In this document: positions 31,624 through 40,467 of the stretch, in pieces
How the letters are laid out: each line of letters begins with the position of its first letter
Numbering within the stretch: the stretch's first letter is position 1
NCBI RefSeq assembly: GCF_016863135.1
Contig: NZ_BOOH01000017.1
Coordinates: 62,001 to 126,000, forward strand
DNA from: Planobispora longispora
GTDB lineage: Bacteria > Actinomycetota > Actinomycetes > Streptosporangiales > Streptosporangiaceae
DNA: 64,000 nt
Reading direction: 5' to 3'
Position numbers and translations under genes: made by a program
The notes under the pieces: generated by a model
Seen by the model: only the letters and a program-made list of their open reading frames with translations
Database searches by the model: none
Told to the model about the DNA's origin: nothing

Positions 31624-32513
31624 CGGCACTTCAGGAAGTCCCCGCGCAGGACGCGCAGGCCCCCGCGGTCGTCCGGCGCGAGGCCCTGCACTTCGCGCTG
31701 CGCAACGGCAAGCTGGTGACCGGCCTGGCCATCGTCCTGTTCCTGCTCCTGCTGGGCCTGCTCGGCCCCGTGCTGATCGGCGGGACGCCGAACGCGTACG
31801 GCACCCGGCCCATGCAGCCGCCCTCGGGAGAGCACTGGTTCGGCACCACGACGTTCGGCCAGGACGTCTTCACCCAGTTCGTGCACGGCCTGCGCACGAC
31901 CTTCGCGGTCGGCGCCCTGGGCGGCGGCATCGCCGCGGTCATCGGCATGCTGGTCGGCTTCGTCGCCGGGTACCGGGGCGGGCTGATCGACGAGGCGCTG
32001 AACATGTTCACCAACATCGTCCTCGTCATCCCCACGCTGGCCGTCCTGCTGATCATCAACGCCTACCTGGGCGTGCGCAGCGTCGGCGCGCAGGCCCTGT
32101 TCATCGGCCTGACCTCCTGGCCCTGGGCGGCGCGGGCGATCAGGGCGCAGACGTTCTCGCTGCGCACCCGGGACTTCGTGGACCTGGCCAGGCTCAGCGG
32201 CGCGAACACCTGGAAGATCATCACCAGGGAGATCGCGCCGAACATGAGCTCCTACCTGTTCATGACGTTCATCCTGCTGTTCGGCGGCTCGATCCTCATC
32301 GCCTCCTCGCTCGACTTCATCGGGCTCGGCCCCACCGAGGGCATCTCACTCGGGCTGATGCTGCAGAACGCCAACCAGTGGAGCGCGATGCAGCTGGGCC
32401 TGTGGTGGTGGTTCATCCCGCCGGGCGCCGGGATCACCGCGGTCGTGGGCGCCCTGTACGTCGCCAACGTCGGTCTCGACGAGGTCTTCAACCCGAAGCT
32501 GAGGGAGACATGA
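31620..32513 (+). CDS. Opp/Dpp-type permease, DppC-like
   Basis: This 297-residue permease starts at ATG 31620, overlapping the previous stop. The N-terminal helix is TGLAIVLFLLLLGLLGPVLI. HWFGTTTFGQDVFTQFVHGL is the DppC signature (FGTDxxGRD-like). The coupling loop is DFVDLARLSGANTWKIITRE. The stop overlaps the first ATPase start. Confidence 0.95.
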   Translation: MTALQEVPAQDAQAPAVVRREALHFALRNGKLVTGLAIVLFLLLLGLLGPVLIGGTPNAYGTRPMQPPSGEHWFGTTTFGQDVFTQFVHGLRTTFAVGALGGGIAAVIGMLVGFVAGYRGGLIDEALNMFTNIVLVIPTLAVLLIINAYLGVRSVGAQALFIGLTSWPWAARAIRAQTFSLRTRDFVDLARLSGANTWKIITREIAPNMSSYLFMTFILLFGGSILIASSLDFIGLGPTEGISLGLMLQNANQWSAMQLGLWWWFIPPGAGITAVVGALYVANVGLDEVFNPKLRET

Positions 32514-33451
32514 GTCTGCGGGTCAGCGATCTGAAGGTGTACTACAAGACCCTCAAGGGCCAGGTGAAGGCGCTCGACGGGGTCTCCTTCGAGGTGGGGG
32601 ACAGGGAGATCCTGGGCCTGGCGGGGGAGTCCGGCTGCGGCAAGACGACGCTGGGCAAGAGCCTCATCCGGATGGACGGCCGCATGCGCCACATCGGCGG
32701 CACGGTCGAGCTCGACGGCGAGGAGATGCCGATCGGGGACGACCGGCGGATGAACGCCTTCCGCTTCCACGAGGTCTCGCTCATCCCGCAGTACTCCATG
32801 AGCGCCCTGAACCCCACCCGCAAGATCGGCAAGATGGTGGCCGAGCTCCTGCACTCGCGGGGGGTCGCCCTGGACGCCGGGAAGCTGCGCGGGCGCCTCG
32901 ACGCGGTGGGGCTCCCGCACGAGGTGCTGGACCGCTACCCGATCGAGCTGTCCGGCGGCATGAAGCAGCGCGTGGTCATGGTCGTCTCCACGCTCCTCGA
33001 CCCGTCGCTGCTGATCGCCGACGAGATCACCTCCGCCCTGGACGTGTCCACCCAGAAGGCGGTGGCCGGGGCGCTGGCCGCCTTCCGCGACGACGGGCTC
33101 GTCAAGAGCATGATCTTCGTCACCCACGACCTCTCGCTGACCTACCAGATCGCCGACACGATCATGGTCATGTACGCGGGCAAGCTCGCCGAGAAGGCGC
33201 CGGCCAAGGAGATCGTCGAGGCGCCCCGGCACCCGTACACCCGCCTGCTGATCAACTCGCTGCCCGAGGTCGGGGTGCGGTACGCCGACCGGAAGCTGAC
33301 CGGCATCGCCGGCAGCCCGCCCTCGCTGCTGAACCCGCCCAAGGGCTGCCGCTTCAGGGACCGCTGCCCCCTCGCCTTCGCCCAGTGCGAGCAGGAGCCG
33401 CCGGTGGTCGAGGTCGCGCCCAACCACTCCGTCGCGTGCTGGAAGGCCTGA
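32510..33451 (+). CDS. Opp/Dpp-type ATPase, DppD/OppD-like
   Basis: This 313-residue protein starts at ATG 32510. Walker A is GESGCGKTT, the signature is ELSGGMKQRV, Walker B is LLIADEITSALD, and the switch His is in FVTHDLSL. The C-terminal extension with HPYTRLLINSLPE and a Cys cluster (CRFRDRC...QCEQEPP...ACW) is typical of this family. The stop overlaps the next ATPase start. Confidence 0.95.
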   Translation: MSLRVSDLKVYYKTLKGQVKALDGVSFEVGDREILGLAGESGCGKTTLGKSLIRMDGRMRHIGGTVELDGEEMPIGDDRRMNAFRFHEVSLIPQYSMSALNPTRKIGKMVAELLHSRGVALDAGKLRGRLDAVGLPHEVLDRYPIELSGGMKQRVVMVVSTLLDPSLLIADEITSALDVSTQKAVAGALAAFRDDGLVKSMIFVTHDLSLTYQIADTIMVMYAGKLAEKAPAKEIVEAPRHPYTRLLINSLPEVGVRYADRKLTGIAGSPPSLLNPPKGCRFRDRCPLAFAQCEQEPPVVEVAPNHSVACWKA

Positions 33452-34332
33452 TGCTGAAACTCGACAACGTCACGAAGGTCTACCGGGTCGGCGCCTTCGG
33501 CGGGAAGACCCTGACCGCGGTCGGTGACGTGAGCTTCGACGTGCGCCCCGGCGAGGTCGTCTCCCTCATCGGGGAGAGCGGCAGCGGCAAGAGCACGATC
33601 GGCAAGATGATCCTCGGCCTGACCCCGGTCACCGGGGGCTCGATCACCCTGGACGGCGTCCCCGTCGCGCCGGGCAAGGAGTACTACCGGCACGTCCAGG
33701 GCGTCTTCCAGGACCCTTTCAGCTGCTACAACCCGGTCTTCAAGGCCGACCGGGTGTTCCAGATGATCAAGGAGGCGTACTACCCCGGGGTCTCCGCGAA
33801 GGACTGGGCGGTGCGGGTGAACGCCGCGGTCCGGGACGTGCGGCTCGACCCCGACCAGGTCCTCGGCCGGTACCCGCACCAGCTCAGCGGCGGCCAGCTC
33901 CAGCGCCTCCTCATCGCCCGGGCGCTGCTGCTGGACCTCAAGCTGCTGATCGCCGACGAGATCACCAGCATGCTCGACGCCTCCACCCGCATCGACGTGC
34001 TCAACCTGCTGGCCGAGCTGAAGGAGCGCGGCCTGGGGGTGCTGTACGTCACGCACGACCTCTCGCTGGGCACCTACCTGGCCGAGCGCACCGTCGTGCT
34101 GCGGCACGGGCGCGTGGTCGAGATGGGGGAGACCGACAAGGTCTTCGGCAACCCCCTGCACCCCTACACGCGGCAGCTGCTGGCCGCCGTCCCGCGCCTG
34201 CACGCCTCCTGGGAGGAGGCCGAGCCGGTGACGGACTGTCCCTATCACCGGGGCGAGGCGTCCGGAGGGCTGTTCGAGGCGGAGGAGGGGCACTTCGTGG
34301 CGTGCGCCCGGCTCGAAAGCTGCCCCGAGTGA
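33451..34332 (+). CDS. Opp/Dpp-type ATPase, DppF/OppF-like
   Basis: This 293-residue protein starts at ATG 33451, sharing one base with the previous stop. Walker A is GESGSGKST, the signature is QLSGGQLQRL, Walker B is LLIADEITSMLD, and switch His is in YVTHDLSL. HPYTRQLLAAVPRL and a C-terminal Cys group (DCPYHRG...VACARLESCPE) follow the family pattern. It is partner of the preceding ATPase in a heterodimeric motor. Confidence 0.95.
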   Translation: MLKLDNVTKVYRVGAFGGKTLTAVGDVSFDVRPGEVVSLIGESGSGKSTIGKMILGLTPVTGGSITLDGVPVAPGKEYYRHVQGVFQDPFSCYNPVFKADRVFQMIKEAYYPGVSAKDWAVRVNAAVRDVRLDPDQVLGRYPHQLSGGQLQRLLIARALLLDLKLLIADEITSMLDASTRIDVLNLLAELKERGLGVLYVTHDLSLGTYLAERTVVLRHGRVVEMGETDKVFGNPLHPYTRQLLAAVPRLHASWEEAEPVTDCPYHRGEASGGLFEAEEGHFVACARLESCPE

Positions 34333-34369
34333 CCGTCGTCCGCCGGAGACACCGGAAGGAGAGCACCTC

Positions 34370-36877
34370 TTGACTTCGTACCGTCCGCTGCACGACGGAT
34401 GGACCCTCACGGCGGTCGCGCAGGACGCCGGGGTGGCGGGCGTGGCCGCGACCGTCCCCGGCTGCGTGCACACCGACCTGCTCGCCGCCGGGATCATCGA
34501 GGACCCCTACCTGGACGACAACGAGAGCCGCCTGGCCTGGATCGGCCGGACCGGCTGGGCGTACGAGACCACGTTCGCCTGGACCGCGGACGGGCACGAG
34601 CGGACCGACCTCGTCTGCGAGGGGCTCGACACCGTCGCCACCGTGATCCTCAACGGCGTGCGGATCGCGGACACCGCCAACCAGCACCGCTCCTACCGCT
34701 TCCCGGTCCGGCACCTGCTGCGCGAGGGCGACAACACGCTCACCGTGCTCTTCGACTCGCCGTACGCCTACGCCGAGGCCCGGCAGGCCGCGCTGGGGGA
34801 GCGGCCGGGGCCCTACGACGAGCCGTACGCGTTCATCCGCAAGATGGCCTGCAACTTCGGCTGGGACTGGGGCCCGACGCTGGTCACCTCCGGAATCTGG
34901 CGGCCGATCGGGCTGGAGAGCTGGAGCGGCGCCCGGCTGGCCGAGGTGCGGCCGCTGGTGACCGCGGACGGCGCCGTCGGCCGGGTCGAGGTGCACGTCG
35001 CGGTCGAGCGCGCCACGGAGGGGCCGCTCACGGTCACCGCCGAGGTGGCGGGGGGCCCGGAGGTTCCGGGGATCGCGGCGGAGGCCCGGCTCTCGGCCGG
35101 CGAGCGGCGGGGCGTCCTCACGCTGACCGTCCCGGAACCGGAGCGGTGGTGGCCGCGCGGGTACGGCGCGCAACCCCGCTACGACCTGACCGTACGGCTG
35201 GACGCCGCCAGGGACGCAACCGGGGACGCGGCCGGGGAGGCCGCCGGGGCTGAGGGGCAGGACGCGTCCGGGACGCCCGGCACGGTTACGTCCGGCACGG
35301 GGACGCTGGGCACGGTGACCAGGAAGATCGGCTTCCGATCCGTCCGCCTCGACCGGACCGGCGGCGCCTTCACCCTGCACGTCAACGACGTCCCGGTCTT
35401 CGTCCGGGGCGCCAACTGGATCCCCGACGACTGCTTCCCCGCCCGCGTGACCCGGGAACGCCTGGCCGGGCGGTTCGAGCAGGCGCTCGGCGCGGGGATC
35501 AACCTGCTGCGGGTCTGGGGCGGCGGCCTGTACGAGTCCGAGGACTTCTACGACCTGGCCGACGAGCGGGGCCTGCTGGTCTGGCAGGACTTCCCCTTCG
35601 CCTGCGCGGCCTACCCGGAGGAGGAGCCCTTCCGCTCCGAGGTCGAGGCCGAGGCCCGCGAGAACGTGGCCCGGCTCGCTCACCGCCCCAGCCTGGTGCT
35701 GTGGTGCGGCAACAACGAGAACATCGAGGGCCACGCCGACTGGGGCTGGCAGGAGGAGCTCGCGGGGCGCAGCTGGGGCTCCGGCTTCTACTACGACCTG
35801 CTCCCGTCGATCGTCGCCGAGCTCGACCCGACCCGCCCCTACTGGCCGGGCAGTCCCTACTCCGGCGCCCCCGGCCTGCCGCCCAACGACCCGGCAAGCG
35901 GCACCATCCACATCTGGGACGTCTGGAACCGCGAGGACTACACCCGCTACGCCGCCTACCGTCCCCGGTTCGTGGCGGAGTTCGGCTTCCAGGGGCCGCC
36001 CGCGTACGCGACGCTGCGCCGCGCCGTCAGCGGCGAGCTGACCCCCGACGCCCCGCTGGTGCTGCACCACCAGAAGGCGATCGACGGCAACGGCAAGCTC
36101 CTGCGCGGCCTGGGCGAGCACCTGCCGCGGCCCGGGACCTTCGACGACTGGCACTACTACACCCAGCTCAACCAGGCACGGGCGATCACCTACGGCATCG
36201 AGCGGTTCCGCGCTCTGGCGCCGCACTGCATGGGCACGATCGTCTGGCAGCTCAACGACTGCTGGCCGGTGACCTCCTGGGCCGCCGTCGACGGCGACGG
36301 CCGGCGCAAACCCCTGTGGTACGCCCTGCGCCGCGTCTACGCCGACCGCCTGCTCGGCGTCCTGGACGGCGTGGTCGCGGTGGTCAACGACGGCGACGAG
36401 CCGTGGCGGGGGGAGCTGGAGCTGGTCCGGCACAGCCTGGACGGCGAGCCGCTGGCCAAGGAGACCGTCGCCGTGGAGGCGGCGCCGCGGTCGGTGACCA
36501 GGGTGGAGATGCCCGCGGCGGCCGGAACGCCCGGCGACCCCGCGCGGGAGCTGCTCGTGGCGCGCCTGGGCGAGAGCCGTACGGTGGCCTTCTTCGCCGA
36601 GGACACCCGGGTGGCCTTCCCCGAGGCGGCCTACGACGCGCGGGCCGAGCCGGTCCCGGGCGGCTACCGGGTGACGGTCACCGCGCGCACCCTCCTGCGC
36701 GAGCTGGCCCTCTTCCCGGACCGGATCGACCCCGCCGCCTCGGTGGACGACATGCTGGTGACCCTGCTGCCGGGCGAGAGCGCGACCTTCCACGTCGCCG
36801 CCGGGCGGGAGCTCGACCCGGCGGAGCTGACCGGCTACCCGGTCCTGCGCTGCGTGAACGAGACCCGGCGGAGCTGA
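34370..36877 (+). CDS. GH2 beta-mannosidase
   Basis: This 835-residue protein starts with TTG 34370, behind GGAAGGAGAGCACC. There is no signal peptide, so it acts on imported sugars. The opening HDGWTLTAVAQ...VPGCVHTDLLAAGIIEDPY...W is the GH2 beta-mannosidase N-terminal domain. ACNFGWDWGPTLVTSGIW is its usual substrate-domain motif. LWCGNNENIEGH carries the catalytic acid/base Glu, and FVAEFGFQGPPAYATLR the nucleophile Glu. HCMGTIVWQLNDCWPVTSWA is also diagnostic. A low-complexity insert (DATGDAAGEAAGAEG, GTVTSGTGTLGT) lies near residue 285. It should release mannose from beta-manno-oligosaccharides brought in by the upstream importer. The 3' end carries a 47-bp tandem duplication. Confidence 0.95.
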   Translation: MTSYRPLHDGWTLTAVAQDAGVAGVAATVPGCVHTDLLAAGIIEDPYLDDNESRLAWIGRTGWAYETTFAWTADGHERTDLVCEGLDTVATVILNGVRIADTANQHRSYRFPVRHLLREGDNTLTVLFDSPYAYAEARQAALGERPGPYDEPYAFIRKMACNFGWDWGPTLVTSGIWRPIGLESWSGARLAEVRPLVTADGAVGRVEVHVAVERATEGPLTVTAEVAGGPEVPGIAAEARLSAGERRGVLTLTVPEPERWWPRGYGAQPRYDLTVRLDAARDATGDAAGEAAGAEGQDASGTPGTVTSGTGTLGTVTRKIGFRSVRLDRTGGAFTLHVNDVPVFVRGANWIPDDCFPARVTRERLAGRFEQALGAGINLLRVWGGGLYESEDFYDLADERGLLVWQDFPFACAAYPEEEPFRSEVEAEARENVARLAHRPSLVLWCGNNENIEGHADWGWQEELAGRSWGSGFYYDLLPSIVAELDPTRPYWPGSPYSGAPGLPPNDPASGTIHIWDVWNREDYTRYAAYRPRFVAEFGFQGPPAYATLRRAVSGELTPDAPLVLHHQKAIDGNGKLLRGLGEHLPRPGTFDDWHYYTQLNQARAITYGIERFRALAPHCMGTIVWQLNDCWPVTSWAAVDGDGRRKPLWYALRRVYADRLLGVLDGVVAVVNDGDEPWRGELELVRHSLDGEPLAKETVAVEAAPRSVTRVEMPAAAGTPGDPARELLVARLGESRTVAFFAEDTRVAFPEAAYDARAEPVPGGYRVTVTARTLLRELALFPDRIDPAASVDDMLVTLLPGESATFHVAAGRELDPAELTGYPVLRCVNETRRS

Positions 36878-36918
36878 CCGGCTTCCCGGTGCTGCGCTGC
36901 GTGAACGAGACCCGGCGG
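36815..36918 (+). repeat. 47-bp tandem duplication at the beta-mannosidase 3' end
   Basis: Units begin at 36815 and 36862, with a partial third (GACCCGGCGG) at 36909. Because 47 is not a multiple of three, the gene now stops at the junction after RCVNETRRS. Without the duplication it would stop after RCVNETRR, so the enzyme is changed by one residue only. Confidence 0.93.
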
Positions 36919-36986
36919 TGACCCGCTCCCGGGCGGGCACCACTCGGTGATCCGTTCTCGGGGCGGGCGATACCGGCGCCCCCTCA

Positions 36987-37013
36987 GGGCGGGCTCCGGG
37001 AGGCGGCCCGCCC
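36987..37013 (+). terminator. Possible terminator after the mannosidase
   Basis: GGGCGGGC (36987-36994) pairs with GCCCGCCC (37006-37013) around an 11-base loop. No T-run follows, as is common in actinomycetes. Confidence 0.5.
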
Positions 37014-37110
37014 CGAGGGCAACCATGCCCGTTTCGCTATCGGATGCGAACCTCTGGGCGCTCTCCGGAGTCTCATCTACAGAGAAATCACGACTGGGGG
37101 AGACCACCCG

Positions 37111-37914
37111 ATGCCGCGCCCGTTCACCGCCGTGCCCAGCACGCGCCCGCTCGCCGCCGCCATGTTCACCGCCGCCCTCGCCGCCTCCACCGGCCTGGCC
37201 GCCGTGCCCGCCGCCGCCTCCACCGGCCCGGCCGCCGCGCCCGCCGGGTCCGCGCCGTCCGAGGCGCTGTACGGCTTCGCCTGGGCCGACGGCCCCTCCA
37301 CCCTGCGCATCACGCCGGCGAAGGCGACGCCCGTCAAGCAGCACGGCATCGTGCGCTACAAGCTCACGCCCATCCCCGGCGCCAAGGAGCGGCGGATCGG
37401 CTACGCCGGCGCCGACTTCCGCAGGATCACCGCCGCGTGCGACCTGAAGGAGACCGAGGGCGTCGTCAAGCTCGACAAGAAGGGGCTGGGCAAGACCCGC
37501 TGCGGGGAGGACGACCTGTCCTTCGTGCTCAGCCTCGGGCCCGCGCCGGTCCGGATCTCGACGGGCGCGGTCCCGCGGGTCCACGAGTTCATCGCGCTGC
37601 CGACCCGCGCCAAGACCGCCTTCGGCACCGTCAAGCGCGTGAACGACACCACCGTGGTCTTCGCCAAGGGCAGGTCGCGGACCACGCTCCACTACACCCT
37701 CCTGGACTTCCGCCGCGCGACCAAGCGGTGCGGCGACTCCTGGCTGGCCAACCACGTCAACGCCGACCGCGACGGCCTCGGCACCAAGGCGTGCGGCACC
37801 CGTTCCTTCACCAAGGCGGTGAAGGGGGCCCGGTACCCCGTCCTCGCCAAGGTGGAGTACGACCCGGTCAGCCGGCAGCTGATCCAGGTCTGGGAGGTCT
37901 TCGGCGACGCCTGA
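37111..37914 (+). CDS. Secreted protein with two internal repeats, function unknown
   Basis: This 267-residue protein starts at ATG 37111, behind GGGGGAGACC. It has a signal peptide of about 40 residues ending in an Ala/Pro-rich stretch. The mature part consists of two related halves. Each contains a DFRR...C motif followed about 15 residues later by a D-x2-GLG-x3-C-G/E pattern (DFRRITAACDL...DKKGLGKTRCG and DFRRATKRCGD...DRDGLGTKACG). Each half therefore has one Cys pair, probably a disulphide. I recognise no named family. It is convergent with the response regulator, with no gap. Confidence 0.78.
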   Translation: MPRPFTAVPSTRPLAAAMFTAALAASTGLAAVPAAASTGPAAAPAGSAPSEALYGFAWADGPSTLRITPAKATPVKQHGIVRYKLTPIPGAKERRIGYAGADFRRITAACDLKETEGVVKLDKKGLGKTRCGEDDLSFVLSLGPAPVRISTGAVPRVHEFIALPTRAKTAFGTVKRVNDTTVVFAKGRSRTTLHYTLLDFRRATKRCGDSWLANHVNADRDGLGTKACGTRSFTKAVKGARYPVLAKVEYDPVSRQLIQVWEVFGDA

Positions 37915-38571
37915 TCAGCGGCGCGGGGTGACCAGCCCGGACTCGTAGGCGAAGACGACGAGCTGGGCGCGGTCGCGGGCACGGAGCTTGATCATGGCCC
38001 GGCTGACGTGGGTCTTGACGGTGGCCGGGCTGATCACCATGTGCGCGGCGATCTCGTCGTTGGACATGCCGCGCGCGACCAGCGCGGTCACCTCGCGCTC
38101 GCGGTTGGTGAGGGGCTCCAGCACGCGGGGTGAGAGATCGGGGCGGCGGGAGACGTACGCCCCGATCAGCCGGCGGGTGATCGCCGGGGAGAGCAGCGCG
38201 TCGCCCCGCGCGGCGACCCGGACGCCCTGGAGCAGGTCGGCCGGGTCGGTGTCCTTGACCATGAACCCGCCCGCGCCCGCGCGCAGGGCGTCGAAGACGT
38301 ACTCGTCCAGCCCGTAGTTGGTCAGGATCACCACGTGGACGCCGCTCAGCCGCGGGTCGGCCGCGATCCGCCGGGTCGCCTCGATGCCGTCCAGCACCGG
38401 CATCTGCACGTCGACGAGCGCGACGTCGGGCAGGTGCTCGCGGGCCAGGGCGACGCCCCGTTCCCCGTCGGCGGCCTCGGCGACCACCTCGATGTCGTCC
38501 TCGGCCTCCAACAGCGCGCGGAAGCCCGCCCGGATGAGGGCCTGGTCGTCGACGAGCAGCACGCGGATCAT
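37915..38571 (-). CDS. NarL/LuxR-type response regulator
   Basis: This 218-residue protein starts MIRVLLVDDQALIRAGF. ATG 38571 overlaps the kinase stop (ATGA). The receiver Asp lies in VALVDVQMPVLDG and the conserved Lys in GFMVKDTDP. The LuxR domain is TNREREVTALVARGMSNDEI followed by ISPATVKTHVSRAMIKL. It is partner of the upstream kinase; the target is not evident. Confidence 0.95.
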   Translation of the reverse strand: MIRVLLVDDQALIRAGFRALLEAEDDIEVVAEAADGERGVALAREHLPDVALVDVQMPVLDGIEATRRIAADPRLSGVHVVILTNYGLDEYVFDALRAGAGGFMVKDTDPADLLQGVRVAARGDALLSPAITRRLIGAYVSRRPDLSPRVLEPLTNREREVTALVARGMSNDEIAAHMVISPATVKTHVSRAMIKLRARDRAQLVVFAYESGLVTPRR

Positions 38572-39830
38572 GACGTCTCCTCCACGGGACACCCGGTCCG
38601 GGTCAGGGGGGACCCGGTTCCCGGCGGGGATGCCCCGATCTCCGCCACGGGGAGCCGGGCGCGGACGGTGAAGCCGCCCTCCGGGCGGGGTTCGGCGCGG
38701 AGCTCGCCGCCGAGGGCGGTGACGCGTTCGCGCATGCCGGTCAGCCCGTTCCCGGGCGCCGGGGGCGCGCCGGGGCTCGCGCGGCCGTCGTCGTCCACCC
38801 GCACCACCAGCTCCCCGGGACCGTAGCCGATGTGCACCGCGGCCGAGGCCCGGCCCGCGTGCCTGGCGACGTTGGTGAGCGCCTCCTGCACGATCCGGTA
38901 GGCGGAGTGGTCGACGGCGGAGGGCAGGGCGCGGCGCTCGCCGGCGACCGTCACGGTGGTGGGCAGACCGGCGGCGCGGGCCCGGTCCACCAGGTCGCCG
39001 AGGTGCTCCAGCCCGCTGGCCGGCGACTGGGCGGACGGCTCGCGCAGCACCTCCAGCGTCGCGCGCAGCTCGCGCATCGCGTCGCCGGCGGCCTCCTGGA
39101 TGGCCAGCAGCGCGTCCGGCGCCTTCTCGCCGCGCTTGCCGGCCAGGTGGACCGCGACACCGGCCTGCACCTTGATGATCGAGATGCTGTGGGTGAGGGA
39201 GTCGTGCAGCTCCCTGGCGATGCGCAGCCGTTCCTCCCCGGCCCGGCGCAGCGCGGCCTCCTCGCGGGTGCGCTCGGCCTCGGCGGCCCGCTCCTCGGCC
39301 TGCCTCAGGTAGGCCCGCTGGTGCCGGCTGACGGTCCCCATGACGCCGGCGGCGAGGAACCAGCCGACCAGCAGGACCGTGCTCTGGACGATCTCCTGCG
39401 CGGCCTGCCCGGAGGCGGCGGCCAGGCGGGAGGCCAGGGTGCCGCCCAGGAACACGGCGCCGGCGGCGGCCGCGGGCAGCGGGCGGCCCGCCCGGACCGC
39501 GGTGTAGACGGTGATCAGGACGGGGAAGCCCGCCGGCGGGCCCGGATCGTTCCGCACGGCGTAGAACAGCATGCAGGCCGTGACGGTCAGCAGGACCGCG
39601 ATCGGGGCCCGGCGGCGCAGGGCGAGCGCGAGCGAGCCGGCCAGGACGGCGAGGTGGTCCGGGAGACCGGCGCCGGGCAGGGCCAGCGCCCCGGCCTCCT
39701 GCAGGACGGCGACCACCACGGCGAGCGCCGCGTCCACCACCCAGGGGTTCTTCCCGGTGGCGCGGATCGTGACCAGGGCCTGGGCCGCCGCGTCCGCCGC
39801 CCGCGGACGCCTCCCGGGATCGTGCCTCAT
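38568..39830 (-). CDS. NarL-type sensor histidine kinase
   Basis: This 420-residue protein starts at ATG 39830. Residues about 30-165 are a membrane domain of four to five helices. A coiled coil (YLRQAEERAAEAERTREEAA) leads to the HisKA_3 box ERLRIARELHDSLTHSISII with the phospho-accepting His. The ATPase region contains VQEALTNVARHAGRA, VDDDGRASPG and GNGLTGMRERVTAL. It is translationally coupled to its response regulator. Confidence 0.94.
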   Translation of the reverse strand: MRHDPGRRPRAADAAAQALVTIRATGKNPWVVDAALAVVVAVLQEAGALALPGAGLPDHLAVLAGSLALALRRRAPIAVLLTVTACMLFYAVRNDPGPPAGFPVLITVYTAVRAGRPLPAAAAGAVFLGGTLASRLAAASGQAAQEIVQSTVLLVGWFLAAGVMGTVSRHQRAYLRQAEERAAEAERTREEAALRRAGEERLRIARELHDSLTHSISIIKVQAGVAVHLAGKRGEKAPDALLAIQEAAGDAMRELRATLEVLREPSAQSPASGLEHLGDLVDRARAAGLPTTVTVAGERRALPSAVDHSAYRIVQEALTNVARHAGRASAAVHIGYGPGELVVRVDDDGRASPGAPPAPGNGLTGMRERVTALGGELRAEPRPEGGFTVRARLPVAEIGASPPGTGSPLTRTGCPVEETS

Positions 39831-40080
39831 TCCAGCACCCTAGAACCGCCCGGCCCGAAGATCATCCCCATGGCGCCGTATTTCCGTGCTACTCCCGGTG
39901 TCGTATACGGGTCGCGCCTGCGCCCGGAGGTGTAGTCGAGAAGCCTCCCCCCGTACGACGACCGGGGGCGGTCCCGGGAGCGACGATCTCGGGCATGGCC
40001 GCGTCCTTCCGCCACGCCGCCCCGGTCCCGCGGAGACGGCCGGCGGCCCGTCGCATATGACCTCCCGAGGAGAAGCCCCC

Positions 40081-40467
40081 ATGGCATCACCACGTTTCCT
40101 CCCGCTGCTCCGCGCCGCGGTCGCCCTGCAGGCGGTCGCGATCCTGGTCCAGGCGATCACCGCGGGCCTGCTGCTGTCCTCGCCGGGCGGGCGGACGCTG
40201 CACGCGGCCTCGGCGGGGGTCCTGCTCCTGGCCGGTCTCCTGCACCTGGCCGCCGCGGTCCTGGTGTGGCGTCCCGGCGGCGGCCCGCCGCGCGCCATCG
40301 CCCCGGCGGCGGGTCTGCTGGTCGCCACACTGGTGGAGATGGCGCTCGGCATGGCGCACCTGAAGGCGCTCCACGTGCCGGTCGGGGTGCTGATGTTCGG
40401 CGGGAGCGTCGTCAGGCTCGTCCAGGTCTGGGCCGACCGCCGTGCCGACGCGACGGCCGCGGTATGA
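40081..40467 (+). CDS. Small four-helix membrane protein
   Basis: This 128-residue protein starts at ATG 40081, behind GAGGAGAAG; the frame is open upstream, but only this start has a ribosome site. Four hydrophobic helices are visible (LRAAVALQAVAILVQAITAG, ASAGVLLLAGLLHLAAAVLV, IAPAAGLLVATLVEMALGMA, VPVGVLMFGGSVVRLVQV). Its stop overlaps the multicopper-oxidase ATG, so the two are co-translated; a membrane partner for the oxidase is plausible. No family named. Confidence 0.82.
   Translation: MASPRFLPLLRAAVALQAVAILVQAITAGLLLSSPGGRTLHAASAGVLLLAGLLHLAAAVLVWRPGGGPPRAIAPAAGLLVATLVEMALGMAHLKALHVPVGVLMFGGSVVRLVQVWADRRADATAAV

Noticed and set aside
28801-34332. Calling the Opp/Dpp-type importer a dipeptide transporter
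   Set aside because: The CebR box, LacI regulator and GH2 beta-mannosidase point to oligosaccharides; the family includes sugar importers.
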